64,000 bases of DNA, from positions 186,001-250,000 of the forward strand of contig NZ_FCOM02000001.1 of the NCBI RefSeq assembly GCF_001544695.2, in the 5' to 3' direction. Under the pieces are notes generated by a model. That model made no database searches. It saw only the letters and a list, made by a program, of their open reading frames with translations, and was not told the origin of the DNA. The stretch is from Caballeronia arvi (GTDB lineage: Bacteria; Pseudomonadota; Gammaproteobacteria; Burkholderiales; Burkholderiaceae). The position numbers were made by a program, and so were the translations under genes. Below, piece by piece: positions 8,956 to 17,944 of this stretch; within the stretch, counting starts at the first letter, position 1, and every line of letters starts with the position of its first letter.

Positions 8956-9482
8956 AGTGTCTTACCTGATGAGTCCAAGGGACATTGGGCGGATGCCGCA
9001 CTTTCGGGGGCCCGCCGGGCGTCTCGTAGCGAGATGAGACGGGGGATTCAAGCTGCGCATTCTGGGCAGCGATGCAAACCTTTCCCATCGGACTCGTCCG
9101 AATTGTCAACGCATGTGACGGCGCGCCCCTCACGGCCCGGCTGTCCGATGCGCGCCACCATCTCAAAAAAGAACGGCTTTTCGCTTTTGCGGTGGCTTTC
9201 GTCCTGTAACATGCCGCCTTCGGCTTCAAAGTTCCCGCTGCCGTCGTTTTTACAGAGACGTCGCGCGGCAAGCTGCGCCGCGACTGTCCGTCGCACAGCG
9301 CAGCGCGGAAGACGGGCGGCGACTTCAGAATCCGCGCCCGCTGGTTCAGGCCTGGCGCATGTGTGCGCCACGCTTCGGCCTTCGCTTCGCGCTCACCCGG
9401 CGCGTTTCATCGATCCCGCAGGGCAAAGCCTCGTCCTACCGCGCGTCTCGCGTGGCTTTTCCACTCACGGGTTCTCTTTTCG
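8956..9482. other. Long intergenic region with one doubtful small ORF
   Basis: Roughly 530 bases between divergent genes (regulator on minus, MFS transporter on plus). It should hold both promoters. The only candidate gene is a 54-codon minus-strand frame at 9048-9212, listed separately. I see no clear repeat or RNA gene. Confidence 0.4.
9048..9212 (-). CDS. Possible small protein with C-terminal CxxC
   Basis: A 54-codon frame beginning MLQDESHRKSEKPFFFE with a GAAGG just upstream of the ATG as a modest ribosome binding site. The product is hydrophilic and ends HRCPECAA, so it has a CPEC that could bind metal. It lies about 90 bases upstream of the atypical OmpR-type regulator, on the same strand. 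Its codon third positions are less GC-biased than the neighbouring genes, so it may be chance; I list it because position and RBS fit. Confidence 0.35.
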   Translation of the reverse strand: MLQDESHRKSEKPFFFEMVARIGQPGREGRAVTCVDNSDESDGKGLHRCPECAA

Positions 9483-10775
9483 ATGCAGGCAACACCTCTG
9501 ACCGACGCTCCCCGCGCGGCCGGCCGTGCGCTCACGCGCGGCGATTACAAGACGCTCACGCTCGCCGCGCTCGGCGGCGCGCTCGAGTTCTACGACTTCA
9601 TCATCTTCGTGTTCTTCGCGCCGGTCATCGGCCAGCTGTTCTTTCCGCCGTCGATTCCCGACTGGCTGCGCCAGTTGCAGACCTTCGGCATCTTCGCGGC
9701 GGGCTATCTCGCGCGGCCGCTCGGCGGCATCGTCATGGCGCACTTCGGCGATCTGCTCGGCCGAAAGCGCATGTTCACGCTCTCCGTGCTGCTGATGTCC
9801 GTGCCGACGCTCCTGATGGGCCTTTTGCCCACCTACGCATCGCTCGGGCTGATGGCGCCCGTGCTGCTGCTTCTGTTTCGCGTGATGCAGGGCGCGGCCG
9901 TCGGCGGCGAAGTGCCGGGCGCGTGGGTGTTCGTCTCCGAGCACGTGCCGGGGCGGCATATCGGCTACGCGTGCGGCACGCTCACGGCCGGTCTGACGGC
10001 GGGCATCCTGCTCGGCTCGCTGATCGCCACCGCGATCAACAAGACGTTCGCGCCGGCCGAAGTCGCGGATTTTGCGTGGCGTCTGCCGTTCCTGCTCGGG
10101 GGTGTGTTCGGCCTCTGCTCGGTCTATCTGCGCCGCTGGCTGCATGAAACGCCGGTCTTCGCGGAATTGCAGAAGCGCAAGTCGCTTGCGGCGGAGATCC
10201 CGCTCAAGGCCGTGCTGCGCGACCACGGCCGCGCCGTGATCGTGTCGATGCTACTCACATGGATGCTTTCTGCGGCGATCGTCGTCGTGATTTTGATGAC
10301 GCCGACGCTCCTGCAGAAGCAGTTCCACATCGCGCCGGCGACGGTGCTCCTCGCGAACTGTGCGGCGACGCTGTGCCTGACGATCGGCTGCGTGCTGGCG
10401 GGCGCGATCGCGGGCAGGATCGGCGCGGGCAAGACGATTTTCATCGGCGGCATGGCGCTCGCCGTGTCGTACTGGCTGATGTTCCGGCAGGTCGCGCTCG
10501 ATGCCTCCGCGCTGCTGCCGTGGTACGCGTGCGCGGGTTTTTTCGTCGGCGTGATCGGCGCGATTCCCTTCGTGCTGGTGAAGTCCTTTCCGCCCGCCGT
10601 GCGCTTCTCGGGCATCTCGTTTTCGTACAACGTCGCGTATGCGGTGTTCGGCGGGCTCACGCCGATCGTCGTCTCGCTGATGATGAAATCGAGCCCGATG
10701 GCGCCCGCGCTCTACGTCGGCGCGCTGTGCGCGGTCGGCGCGCTGACGACGCTTTTCATCAGGGAAACGCGTTAA
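9483..10775 (+). CDS. MFS transporter, metabolite:H+ symporter (MHS) type
   Basis: 430 residues with about 12 membrane helices. The N-terminal GGALEFYDFIIFVFF and the loop 2-3 signature GDLLGRKRMF are typical of the MHS branch (shikimate, proline/betaine, citrate carriers). It should import an organic acid or amino-acid-like solute with protons; the substrate is not evident. The start at MQATPLTD is chosen because the preceding in-frame codons are Arg/Ser-rich and not membrane-like. A strong intrinsic terminator follows. Confidence 0.85.
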   Translation: MQATPLTDAPRAAGRALTRGDYKTLTLAALGGALEFYDFIIFVFFAPVIGQLFFPPSIPDWLRQLQTFGIFAAGYLARPLGGIVMAHFGDLLGRKRMFTLSVLLMSVPTLLMGLLPTYASLGLMAPVLLLLFRVMQGAAVGGEVPGAWVFVSEHVPGRHIGYACGTLTAGLTAGILLGSLIATAINKTFAPAEVADFAWRLPFLLGGVFGLCSVYLRRWLHETPVFAELQKRKSLAAEIPLKAVLRDHGRAVIVSMLLTWMLSAAIVVVILMTPTLLQKQFHIAPATVLLANCAATLCLTIGCVLAGAIAGRIGAGKTIFIGGMALAVSYWLMFRQVALDASALLPWYACAGFFVGVIGAIPFVLVKSFPPAVRFSGISFSYNVAYAVFGGLTPIVVSLMMKSSPMAPALYVGALCAVGALTTLFIRETR

Positions 10776-10789
10776 GTTTTCATCGTGGC

Positions 10790-10821
10790 ATGGCGCGCCG
10801 TTCATGCGGCGCGCCATTTTT
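10790..10821 (+). terminator. Intrinsic terminator after the MHS transporter
   Basis: Perfect 11-bp stem ATGGCGCGCCG / CGGCGCGCCAT with a six-base loop, followed by TTTTT on the plus strand. Confidence 0.85.
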
Positions 10822-10878
10822 CATTTGCCTTTCACGTTTCACCGCAGGCCGAAACATCGAACGCGCGCCGTGCTTACG

Positions 10879-12351
10879 ATGAACGGCATGAACTCGAACC
10901 TCTCCTCCTCCGCAACGCATCTGTCCGCACGGCAGATGCTCATCGTCACGGCGACCAGCGTCGGTTTCGTCGTTTCTCAACTCGATGTCTCGATCGTCAA
11001 TGTCGCGCTCGCGAGCATCGGCCACGATCTGCGCGCGAGCGTCGCGAGCCTGCAATGGACCGTCGATAGCTACGCGCTCGCGTTCGCCGCGCTGATGCTC
11101 TCCGCGGGTTCGCTCGGTGATCGCTTCGGCGCGCGGCGCATGTTCGCGGGCGGGCTCGCGCTGTTCGCGCTGGCGTCGCTCGCGTGCGCCTTTTCGGCCG
11201 ATGCGCCGCAACTGATCGCCGCCCGCGCGCTGCAAGGCGTCGGCGCGGCGGCGATGCTGCCGAACTCGCTCGCGCTGCTGAACGCGGCCTGCGGCCACGA
11301 CCGGCGCCTCCGTGCGCGGGCGGTCGGGCTGTGGACGGCGGCGGGCGCGGTGTCCATCGCGGCGGGGCCGATCGTCGGCGGCCTGCTGATCGCGGCCTTC
11401 GGGTGGCGCAGCATCTTCTGGGTCAATCTGCCGATCTGCGCGGCGGGCATCGCGGCGACGCTCCTGTGGGTCGACCGGACGCGTCCGAAGCACGCGGATC
11501 AAGCGCGCGGCATCGATCTGCCCGGCCAGGCGCTCGCGATCGTCGCGCTCGCGGCGTTCGTCGGCGCGGTGATCGAACTGCGCCCGCTCGGGGCCGCGCA
11601 TCCGCTCGTCATCGGTGGACTCGTGCTCGCGCTGGCGGCGGGCGGGGCGTTCATCGCCATCGAACGCACGAGCCGCGCGCCGATGCTGCCGCTCTCGCTG
11701 TTTCACGAGCGCACGTTCGGTGCGTCGGTGGTCTTCGGCATCGGCGTGAATCTCACCTATTATGGGATGGTGTTCGTTCTGAGCCTGTACCTGCAGCGCG
11801 TGCTCGGCCATACGCCCTTGCAGACCGGCCTCGCGTTCCTGCCGCTGACCGGCGGCTTCCTGATCTCGAACCTGGCGAGCGGTCCCGTGGTAGCGCGCTT
11901 CGGCTCGCGCGGCCCGATGATCTTCGGCGCGTTGCTCGATGCCGCCGGTTTTGCCGCGCTCGCCTTCGTCGATGCGACGACGCCCACGGCCGCGCTGTTC
12001 GTGCCTTTTCTGCTGATTCCGTCCGGGATGGGCCTCGCGGTTCCCGCGATGACGACCGCGCTGCTCGGCACCGTTGGCCAGCAGCGCGCGGGGACGGCCT
12101 CGGCGGTGCTGAACACCGCGCGGCAGGCGGCGGGCGCGATCGGCGTCGCGGCGTTCGGCGCGCTCGCGGGTCACGGCGAGGGCGCGGCGGGCGCGGGACA
12201 TATCGTCGAGGCAGTGCGCTGGTCGGCGTGGATTTCCGTCGCGCTGCTGCTGTGCGCCGCGTTGACGGCGCGCCATGTGAGCAATCCGGCGAGCGCGCGG
12301 ACAGAAGACGCGAAGCGTGCGTGCGGCCCGGTTCCGGACGAAGCCGAGTGA
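10879..12351 (+). CDS. MFS drug-efflux transporter, DHA2 (EmrB/QacA-like)
   Basis: 490 residues from the ATG at 10879, with about 14 hydrophobic segments as in the DHA2 group. Characteristic motifs are LDVSIVNVALASI in helix 1 (the D-x-x-x-V-N-V-A-L motif), the loop signature GDRFGARRMF and the antiporter motif C-like GPIVGGLLIAAFGWRSIFWVN. It should export drugs or other toxic compounds by proton antiport. No fusion protein or regulator gene is adjacent. The start could be the second ATG three codons later. Confidence 0.88.
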   Translation: MNGMNSNLSSSATHLSARQMLIVTATSVGFVVSQLDVSIVNVALASIGHDLRASVASLQWTVDSYALAFAALMLSAGSLGDRFGARRMFAGGLALFALASLACAFSADAPQLIAARALQGVGAAAMLPNSLALLNAACGHDRRLRARAVGLWTAAGAVSIAAGPIVGGLLIAAFGWRSIFWVNLPICAAGIAATLLWVDRTRPKHADQARGIDLPGQALAIVALAAFVGAVIELRPLGAAHPLVIGGLVLALAAGGAFIAIERTSRAPMLPLSLFHERTFGASVVFGIGVNLTYYGMVFVLSLYLQRVLGHTPLQTGLAFLPLTGGFLISNLASGPVVARFGSRGPMIFGALLDAAGFAALAFVDATTPTAALFVPFLLIPSGMGLAVPAMTTALLGTVGQQRAGTASAVLNTARQAAGAIGVAAFGALAGHGEGAAGAGHIVEAVRWSAWISVALLLCAALTARHVSNPASARTEDAKRACGPVPDEAE

Positions 12352-12423
12352 GCGCGAGCGGCGGGAACGCCCGTTGCATCGCCCTGAAGGACCACGCAGA
12401 GCCATCATCCTGAGGAGAACACC

Positions 12424-12591
12424 ATGTCGACGATGCCCCGCTCCCCCGACGAGCCCCGCGAACCGGACCCGGACAAGCTGCTCGACCCCGACGCCCCGCC
12501 GAATCCGGACGATCCGGACATGCCCGACGGCCCCGATTCCGCGACACCGATGGTGCCCGCCGATCCGAAGAACGGCGAGCCGCGCATGTAA
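12424..12591 (+). CDS. Small acidic Pro/Asp-rich protein, unknown function
   Basis: 55 residues, beginning MSTMPRSPDEPREPDPDK, dominated by Pro and Asp with no hydrophobic segment, so probably cytosolic and disordered. The ATG is preceded by a good ribosome binding site (GAGGAG, about 12412-12417) and the gene is followed by a strong terminator 30 bases after the stop, which supports a real transcript. It starts 72 bp after the DHA2 transporter gene and could be co-transcribed with it. I do not recognise the family. Confidence 0.65.
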   Translation: MSTMPRSPDEPREPDPDKLLDPDAPPNPDDPDMPDGPDSATPMVPADPKNGEPRM

Positions 12592-12621
12592 GGCGCCTCG
12601 CCGCTTCAACGCGCACAAAAC

Positions 12622-12656
12622 AATGCCCGCGCGGCTGCGAAAGCCGCGCGGGCATT
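12622..12656. terminator. Strong bidirectional hairpin between convergent genes
   Basis: Perfect 15-bp stem AATGCCCGCGCGGCT / AGCCGCGCGGGCATT with loop GCGAA, between the plus-strand 55-residue gene and the minus-strand 90-residue gene. The A/T ends of the stem and TTGTTTTG on the minus side suit termination of both. Confidence 0.8.
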
Positions 12657-12684
12657 GCTTCGTGTTTGCCGGATAAATGGGCGG

Positions 12685-12957
12685 CTAAAGGCTCGTCGTC
12701 TGCACGGCGCCGGTTTCCAGCGCGCGCTCGATCAGCGCCTCCTGTTGCGCCTTGCGCACAGCATCGGCGACCAGGGTATCGGGCGCTTCCACTTCAGCCT
12801 TGATCGCGCCGATGATGCCATCGGCTTCGACGATCACGAGCGACTCCGCCGAGTCCGCACGGCTGATGATGACGCGCACCGGCCCGCCGCCTTCCGCGAT
12901 GCTCGCGCAGAACTGCATCTTTTGCCCGCCGATCACTTGCTCGAATGTTTGAATCAT
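12685..12957 (-). CDS. Conserved-looking 90-residue hypothetical protein
   Basis: Begins MIQTFEQVIGGQKMQFC and continues with alternating beta-strand-like segments (VRVIISRAD, ESLVIVEAD) followed by a helix (LVADAVRKAQQEALIERAL). No signal peptide or membrane segment, so probably cytosolic. I do not recognise the family. The start was chosen over an upstream in-frame start because the latter adds a basic, non-family-like stretch. Confidence 0.6.
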   Translation of the reverse strand: MIQTFEQVIGGQKMQFCASIAEGGGPVRVIISRADSAESLVIVEADGIIGAIKAEVEAPDTLVADAVRKAQQEALIERALETGAVQTTSL

Positions 12958-13087
12958 CGCTGTCTTCCGCGTTGGTTGGACAAAAGCTGACAAAGGCGGC
13001 ACGCCTTCAGCGCGCAGCCTGCCTCTTCATAGATTCACACCTTAACGCCAGGTTCAATTCTGTAAGCATGCGCGAAGCGGCGCAAGC

Positions 13088-13906
13088 TCAGCGTCGCGCA
13101 TCGGCGAGTTGGCGCAGGATATCGGCGGTGGCGTCATCGGCGGGAAAGAAGGCTTCGATCGCGAGCTCCGACAACGTGATGTCGACAGGCGTGCCGAAAA
13201 CGGTCGTCGTGCTGAAGAACGACAGGACGCCGTGCGGCGTGCGCAGCCGCAAGGGCACGACGACCGGATCGGTTTCGCCGCGCGATGCGGGCTGCGCGTG
13301 CGCGGGCGTGGGATAGGCGTCGAGTTCGGTCAGCAGCGCGACGAGCGTCGCATCGCCCGATACGTCGATCTGCCGTCGCAACCGAGCGAGAAGATGCGCA
13401 CGCCATTCATGCCAGTTGTCGATGGCGTCGGCAAGACCCCGAGGATGCATCGACAGGCGCAGCACGTTCACCGGCGGCGTCAGCAGTTCCGCGTGCGCCG
13501 ACGCGACGAGCGGAGCGAGCGCCGCATTGGCGGCGACCATGGTCCAGTGACGATCGATCGCGAGCGCGGGATACGGCTCGTGCCCTTTCAACACGAGATC
13601 GACTGCGCGCCGCGCCGCCGCGAGTTGCGGATCGGCGAGCGCACGCTCGCGATACAGCGGCGCATAACCCGCCGCGACGAGCAACGTGTTCCGCTCGCGC
13701 AACGGCACATCGAGTTGCTCGGCGAGGCGCATCAGCATGTCGCGGCTCGGCAGCGAGCGTCCCGATTCGACGAAGCTCAGATGGCGCGTGGAGACGTCCG
13801 CAACGCCTGCGAGATCGAGCTGGCTCAAACGGCGGCGCTGGCGCCATTCGCGCAATAGCGCGCCGACGGTCGATTGAACGGCGGAAGCAACGAGGGTCGA
13901 GTTCAT
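13088..13906 (-). CDS. XRE-family regulator with MmyB-like ligand-binding domain
   Basis: 272 residues. The N-terminal helix-turn-helix (about residues 15-70; LREWRQRRRLSQLDLAGVADVSTRHLSFVESGRS) is of the Cro/C1 type. The rest matches the MmyB-type PAS-like domain found in actinobacterial and proteobacterial regulators (LVLKGHEPYPALAIDRHWTMVAANAA is the usual hinge). The ligand is unknown. It is transcribed divergently from motA, with about 240 bases between, but the flagellar promoter there suggests the two are unrelated in function. Confidence 0.88.
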   Translation of the reverse strand: MNSTLVASAVQSTVGALLREWRQRRRLSQLDLAGVADVSTRHLSFVESGRSLPSRDMLMRLAEQLDVPLRERNTLLVAAGYAPLYRERALADPQLAAARRAVDLVLKGHEPYPALAIDRHWTMVAANAALAPLVASAHAELLTPPVNVLRLSMHPRGLADAIDNWHEWRAHLLARLRRQIDVSGDATLVALLTELDAYPTPAHAQPASRGETDPVVVPLRLRTPHGVLSFFSTTTVFGTPVDITLSELAIEAFFPADDATADILRQLADARR

Positions 13907-14025
13907 GCAGGCGATGTTAGACGAAGCCCGGACAAGCGATCCATTACCTTCGACGTAGGGCGTACCGAACGAACGTAAGATTTACTCCGCAAACATTTGC
14001 GCAGAAAAACTTGCGCGCGTCACCC

Positions 14026-14052
14026 TAAATCTCGTGTATTTCGAGCCGATAA
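14026..14052 (+). promoter_or_regulatory. Sigma-28 (FliA) flagellar promoter of motAB
   Basis: TAAATCTC, then exactly 11 bases, then GCCGATAA. The -10 element is a full match to the FliA consensus and the -35 keeps TAAA; spacing is exact. The predicted transcript starts near 14059, about 87 bases before the motA ATG. Confidence 0.85.
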
Positions 14053-14145
14053 GCCCCACAACAAGCGAACAATGCGTCGCGAGTCGTGCGCGTCTCAAGC
14101 CCGAGCGCGCACTGCCCGCGGCGCCCGGACATTTGCGGAGAAAAC

Positions 14146-15018
14146 ATGTTTGTCATCATCGGATGGGTCCTGGTCATCGGCTCGGTGATCGGAAGCTTCA
14201 TCGGCGTCGGCGGCCACCTCGCCGCGCTCGTGCAACCGTTCGAGCTGCTGTGTATCTTCGGCGCGGCGATCGGCGCGTTCGTCGTATCGAATCCGACGGC
14301 CACGCTCAAGAAAACCTTGCAATCGATACCCAAGGCGTTCAAGGGCGGCGGCTACACCAAAGAGAAATACGTCGCGCTGATCGCGCTGCTTTACGAACTG
14401 CTGCAAAAGGCGCGTAAGGAAGGGATGATGGCGCTCGAAGCCGATGTCGATGCGCCCGAGTCCAGCCCGCTCTTTCAGAAATACGAGCACGTGATGGCGG
14501 ATCATCATCTGCTCGATTTCATCGTCGACTATCTGCGGATGATGTCGGCGGGCAATGTGAACGCGCTCGAAATGCAGGACCTGATGGACGAAGAACTCGA
14601 GACGCATCACACCGAAAGCTCGGTCGCCGCGAACGCGATCCAGAAGATGGCCGATGGCTTGCCTGCGTTCGGCATCGTCGCGGCGGTGATGGGCGTCGTG
14701 CACACGATGGGCTCGGTCGGCGCTGCGCCCGCCGTGCTCGGCGAGATGATCGCGGGCGCGCTCGTCGGCACGTTCCTGGGCATTTTGCTGGCGTATGGCT
14801 TCATCGGCCCGCTCGCGGATCTGTTGAACGCGAAGGGCGCGGCCGAAGCGAAGCCGTTCCAGTGCGTGAAGTCCGTGCTGCTCGCATCGATGAACGGCTA
14901 TGCGCCGACGGTCGCCGTCGAATTCGGCCGCAAGGTGCTCTTCACCGCCGATCGCCCGAGCTTCAAGGAACTCGACGACGCGGTGCGCGCGACCAAGATG
15001 CCGAAGGCGGCTGGCTAA
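14146..15018 (+). CDS. motA: Flagellar motor stator protein MotA
   Basis: 290 residues, close to the usual 285-295. Four membrane helices are seen, the first at FVIIGWVLVIGSVIGSFIG and the last pair at GIVAAVMGVVHTMGSV and IAGALVGTFLGILLAYGFIG. The proline of DGLPAFGIV and the conserved cytoplasmic helices (HTESSVAANAIQKMAD) fit the proton-conducting stator. With MotB it forms the ion channel that drives the flagellum. The start follows the RBS GCGGAG and the sigma-28 promoter. motB follows after 18 bases. No chemotaxis genes follow, unlike the mot-che arrangement of many enterobacteria. Confidence 0.95.
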   Translation: MFVIIGWVLVIGSVIGSFIGVGGHLAALVQPFELLCIFGAAIGAFVVSNPTATLKKTLQSIPKAFKGGGYTKEKYVALIALLYELLQKARKEGMMALEADVDAPESSPLFQKYEHVMADHHLLDFIVDYLRMMSAGNVNALEMQDLMDEELETHHTESSVAANAIQKMADGLPAFGIVAAVMGVVHTMGSVGAAPAVLGEMIAGALVGTFLGILLAYGFIGPLADLLNAKGAAEAKPFQCVKSVLLASMNGYAPTVAVEFGRKVLFTADRPSFKELDDAVRATKMPKAAG

Positions 15019-15036
15019 AGCACGAGGAGCACGCAC

Positions 15037-16017
15037 ATGGCTGAGAAACCTTCGCGCGACCCGCTGCAATCCGTGCTTGCGCCCACCGTCGTTGTTAAGC
15101 GCAAGAAGAAGGCGCACGGTCACGGACATCATGGCGGCGCATGGAAGATCGCCTATGCCGACTTCGTTACCGCGATGATGGCGTTCTTCCTGTTGATGTG
15201 GCTGCTCGGATCGACCTCGAAGTACGACAAGGAAGGCATCGAGCAGTACTTCAACACGCCGTTGTCCGCGCTGTTCGGCAACGACGGCGGTGCATCGGCG
15301 CATACGAGCGTCATCACGGGCGGCGGCAAGGATTTGTCGAGCACGCGTCCCGGTGAAGGCAAGAAGAGCCAGACGCAGCCGGTGCCGCAATCGATCGCGC
15401 GCGCGTCCGTTGCGATGGAAGATCTGCAAAAGCTGCAGCAGCTCAAGCAGAAGCTCATGGCGTTGATCGAGCAAATGCCCGCGCTGCGCGCATACAAGGA
15501 TCAGATCCGCATTGCGATTACGAGCGAAGGCTTGCGCATCGAGATCGTCGATTCGCTCAAGCGGCCGATGTTCGCATCGGGCAGCTTCAGGCTCGAAAGT
15601 TATGTGACGACGATCCTGACGAACATCGGCGCGTCGTTGAATGATGTCGATAACCGCGTGTCGATCGCAGGACACACCGATGCCGTGCCCTACTCCGGCA
15701 ATCAGGCGGGCTATTCGAACTGGGAGCTGTCGGGCGAGCGGGCAAATGCCGCGCGGCGCGCGCTGGTTGCGGGCGGAATGAAGGAAAGCAAGGTGCTACA
15801 GGTGCGCGGTCTCGCGGACGTTCTGCCTTTGAATAAAGATGTCGTCGATGAGCCCACGAATCGGCGGATCAGTATTCTCGTGCTGAACAAGGCTGCGGAG
15901 CAGGCGTTTTTCCGCGATGGCGGACGCACGACGGTGGATGAAACACGGCCTGTCGATGGCGCGATTCCGGCCGCTGTGGCGGCGAGGACGAATGTGTCGG
16001 TGGCGATGGCGAAGTGA
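15037..16017 (+). CDS. motB: Flagellar motor stator protein MotB
   Basis: 326 residues. A single N-terminal membrane helix, DFVTAMMAFFLLMWLLGS, carries the conserved proton-binding aspartate (D42). The C-terminal OmpA-like peptidoglycan-binding domain is clear (IAGHTDAVPYSGNQ...NWELSGERANAARRAL). The basic, His/Lys-rich N-terminus (KRKKKAHGHGHHGG) is cytoplasmic. MotB anchors the stator to the cell wall. An intrinsic terminator follows 22 bases after the stop. Confidence 0.95.
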   Translation: MAEKPSRDPLQSVLAPTVVVKRKKKAHGHGHHGGAWKIAYADFVTAMMAFFLLMWLLGSTSKYDKEGIEQYFNTPLSALFGNDGGASAHTSVITGGGKDLSSTRPGEGKKSQTQPVPQSIARASVAMEDLQKLQQLKQKLMALIEQMPALRAYKDQIRIAITSEGLRIEIVDSLKRPMFASGSFRLESYVTTILTNIGASLNDVDNRVSIAGHTDAVPYSGNQAGYSNWELSGERANAARRALVAGGMKESKVLQVRGLADVLPLNKDVVDEPTNRRISILVLNKAAEQAFFRDGGRTTVDETRPVDGAIPAAVAARTNVSVAMAK

Positions 16018-16038
16018 GGCGAGTTGGTGGGTTTGATG

Positions 16039-16075
16039 AAGCGCCATGCATTCCAAAAGATGCATAGCGCTTTTT
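16039..16075. terminator. Intrinsic terminator between motB and mntH
   Basis: Stem AAGCGC-c-ATGCAT / ATGCAT-a-GCGCTT with an eight-base loop, followed by TTTTT on the plus strand. It lies between the convergent stops of motB and mntH and probably serves both. Confidence 0.85.
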
Positions 16076-16078
16076 CAT

Positions 16079-17410
16079 TCAGGCGAACCACTCCATCCCC
16101 GTCTGCACTACGAGCCACACATTCGCCGCGCTGATCACCGCGAACAGCGCCCACGCGACGAGCTTCATAAACGGCTTGTTCACGAACTGCCCCATCAACT
16201 CACGATCGTTCGTCATGCGAATCAGCGGATAAAGCGCGAACGGCAATTGCAGGCTCAATACCACCTGACTCGCCACAAGCAGCTTGCCGACCGCACCATT
16301 GCCCATCAGATAGACGCCGATCAGGGCCGGCACGAGAGCCAGCGCCCGCGTAATGAATCTGCGTTGATAACACGGAATCTTCAGCCGCAGAAAGCCTTCC
16401 ATGATGACCTGCCCAGCGATCGTTCCTGTAAAGGTCGAGCTCTGCCCTGACGCAAACAGCGTCACCGCGAAAAGAATCGCCGCAAGCCCAGTACCAACGA
16501 TCGGCGCAAGCAGCTTATAGGCGTCCTCGATCTCGGTGACTTGCGTATGCCCCGTCGCATGGAACGCCGATGCAGCGAGAATCAAAATCGCCGCATTGAT
16601 GAGCAAGGCAAGAATGAGCGACACGATCGTATCGAGCCGCGAAAGATTGATCGCCGATGCAAGGCTTTTCGTGTCGCGATCGACGACGCGCGTCTGCACG
16701 ATCGACGAATGCAGATACAGGTTATGCGGCATCACGGTCGCGCCGAGAATGCCGATCGCGAGATACAGCGGCTCGCGATCGCTCAACGCATGAATCGACG
16801 GCACGAGCCCCGCCGCCACCGATGGCCAATGCGGCTTCACGAGCACGAGTTCGACGATATAACCGACGCCGATCGTCGCGATGAGACCGAGCATGATCGC
16901 TTCGAGATCGCGGAAGTTCTTGCCTTTCAATCCGAGCACGATGAGCGTATCGAATGCCGTCAGAATGACGCCCCATATCAGCGAAACGCCGAACAGCAAA
17001 TGAAACGCGAGCGCGCCGCCGAGCACTTCCGCGAGATCGCACGCGATGATAGATAACTCCGCGAGCATCCATTGCACGTTCGCGACCGGCTTCGAATAGC
17101 GTTCACGCGATAACTGCGCGAGATCCTTTCCCGTGACGATGCCAAGGCGCATCGAAAGACATTGCAGCACCATTGCCGCGAGACTCGACAGGACGACGAC
17201 GAACAGCAGGTTATAGCCGTAACGCGAACCGGCTTCGATATCCGTCGCCCAGTTGCCCGGATCCATATAGCCGATGGAAATGAGCAAACCCGGCCCCGCG
17301 AACTGCAAGAGCTTTTTCCAGAGCGGCGCGCCCGGCGAAACGGCGACCGAGCCTTTGACTTCCGATGGACAAAACGGCGCGGTGGCCGTGGTCGGCAGAT
17401 TGAAGGGCAA
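16079..17410 (-). CDS. mntH: Nramp divalent metal/H+ symporter (MntH)
   Basis: 443 residues with about 11 membrane helices. The two metal-site motifs are present: DPGN (residues 50-53) in helix 1 and MPHN in helix 6 (GATVMPHNLYLHS). MntH imports Mn2+ (and Fe2+) with protons. The frame begins with TTG; no ATG or GTG lies between it and the first helix, and TAAGGA about nine bases upstream is a good ribosome binding site, so a TTG start is likely. I could not identify an MntR or Fur box with confidence. Confidence 0.92.
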   Translation of the reverse strand: MPFNLPTTATAPFCPSEVKGSVAVSPGAPLWKKLLQFAGPGLLISIGYMDPGNWATDIEAGSRYGYNLLFVVVLSSLAAMVLQCLSMRLGIVTGKDLAQLSRERYSKPVANVQWMLAELSIIACDLAEVLGGALAFHLLFGVSLIWGVILTAFDTLIVLGLKGKNFRDLEAIMLGLIATIGVGYIVELVLVKPHWPSVAAGLVPSIHALSDREPLYLAIGILGATVMPHNLYLHSSIVQTRVVDRDTKSLASAINLSRLDTIVSLILALLINAAILILAASAFHATGHTQVTEIEDAYKLLAPIVGTGLAAILFAVTLFASGQSSTFTGTIAGQVIMEGFLRLKIPCYQRRFITRALALVPALIGVYLMGNGAVGKLLVASQVVLSLQLPFALYPLIRMTNDRELMGQFVNKPFMKLVAWALFAVISAANVWLVVQTGMEWFA

Positions 17411-17674
17411 TTGTTGTGTTCCTTACTCGATATCCGGGACGGCACGCGACGTCGAACGGCTTACGAAACGCCTTACGCGGGCGAGTCTAACATCGGCTAC
17501 GCGCGATGACAGATGCCCCTTCCATAGCTTCACTTCACGTTGATCGCTCGTTCCAATCTGACCAATGCGCCACGTGATCGCCAGCATGTCGTCACGGTAC
17601 GACAAATAGAATTCGAGGGTGGCTGTGCGACGCTGCACGCCACGTTCAACCTTCACTCGCATGAGGAGTACGTC

Positions 17675-17944
17675 ATGAAATTAATCACACGCATCGCCGT
17701 CATTGCGCTTGCCGCCGCGCCGCTCGCCGCGCTCGCACAAAGCGAAGGCCTCACGCGGGCACAGGTCAGGCAGGATCTGCAACGCGTCGAGCAAGCCGGC
17801 TATAACCCGTCCGAACGCGACGCCTTCTATCCGGACAACATCCAGGCAGCAGAACAAAAGCTGCAGCCGTCGACTGCGTATGGCTCGTCCTCTGACGGCA
17901 CTTCCGCTTCCGGACAAGGCGCGACGCCGCAGAACGCGCAATAA
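17675..17944 (+). CDS. DUF4148 exported protein
   Basis: 89 residues: signal peptide (MKLITRIAVIALAAAPLAALA, cleavage after AQ or ALA) and a short mature part with the DUF4148 pattern LTRAQVRQDLQRVEQAGYNPSERDAFYPDNIQAAE. The C-terminal tail is Ser/Gly/Gln-rich. DUF4148 proteins are small periplasmic proteins common in Burkholderia with no known function. The ATG follows a GAGGAG ribosome binding site. Confidence 0.85.
   Translation: MKLITRIAVIALAAAPLAALAQSEGLTRAQVRQDLQRVEQAGYNPSERDAFYPDNIQAAEQKLQPSTAYGSSSDGTSASGQGATPQNAQ

Noticed and set aside
10780..12618. A 612-codon antisense frame over the DHA2 transporter
   Set aside because: Arg/Glu-rich low-information sequence, opposite a clear 14-helix transporter.
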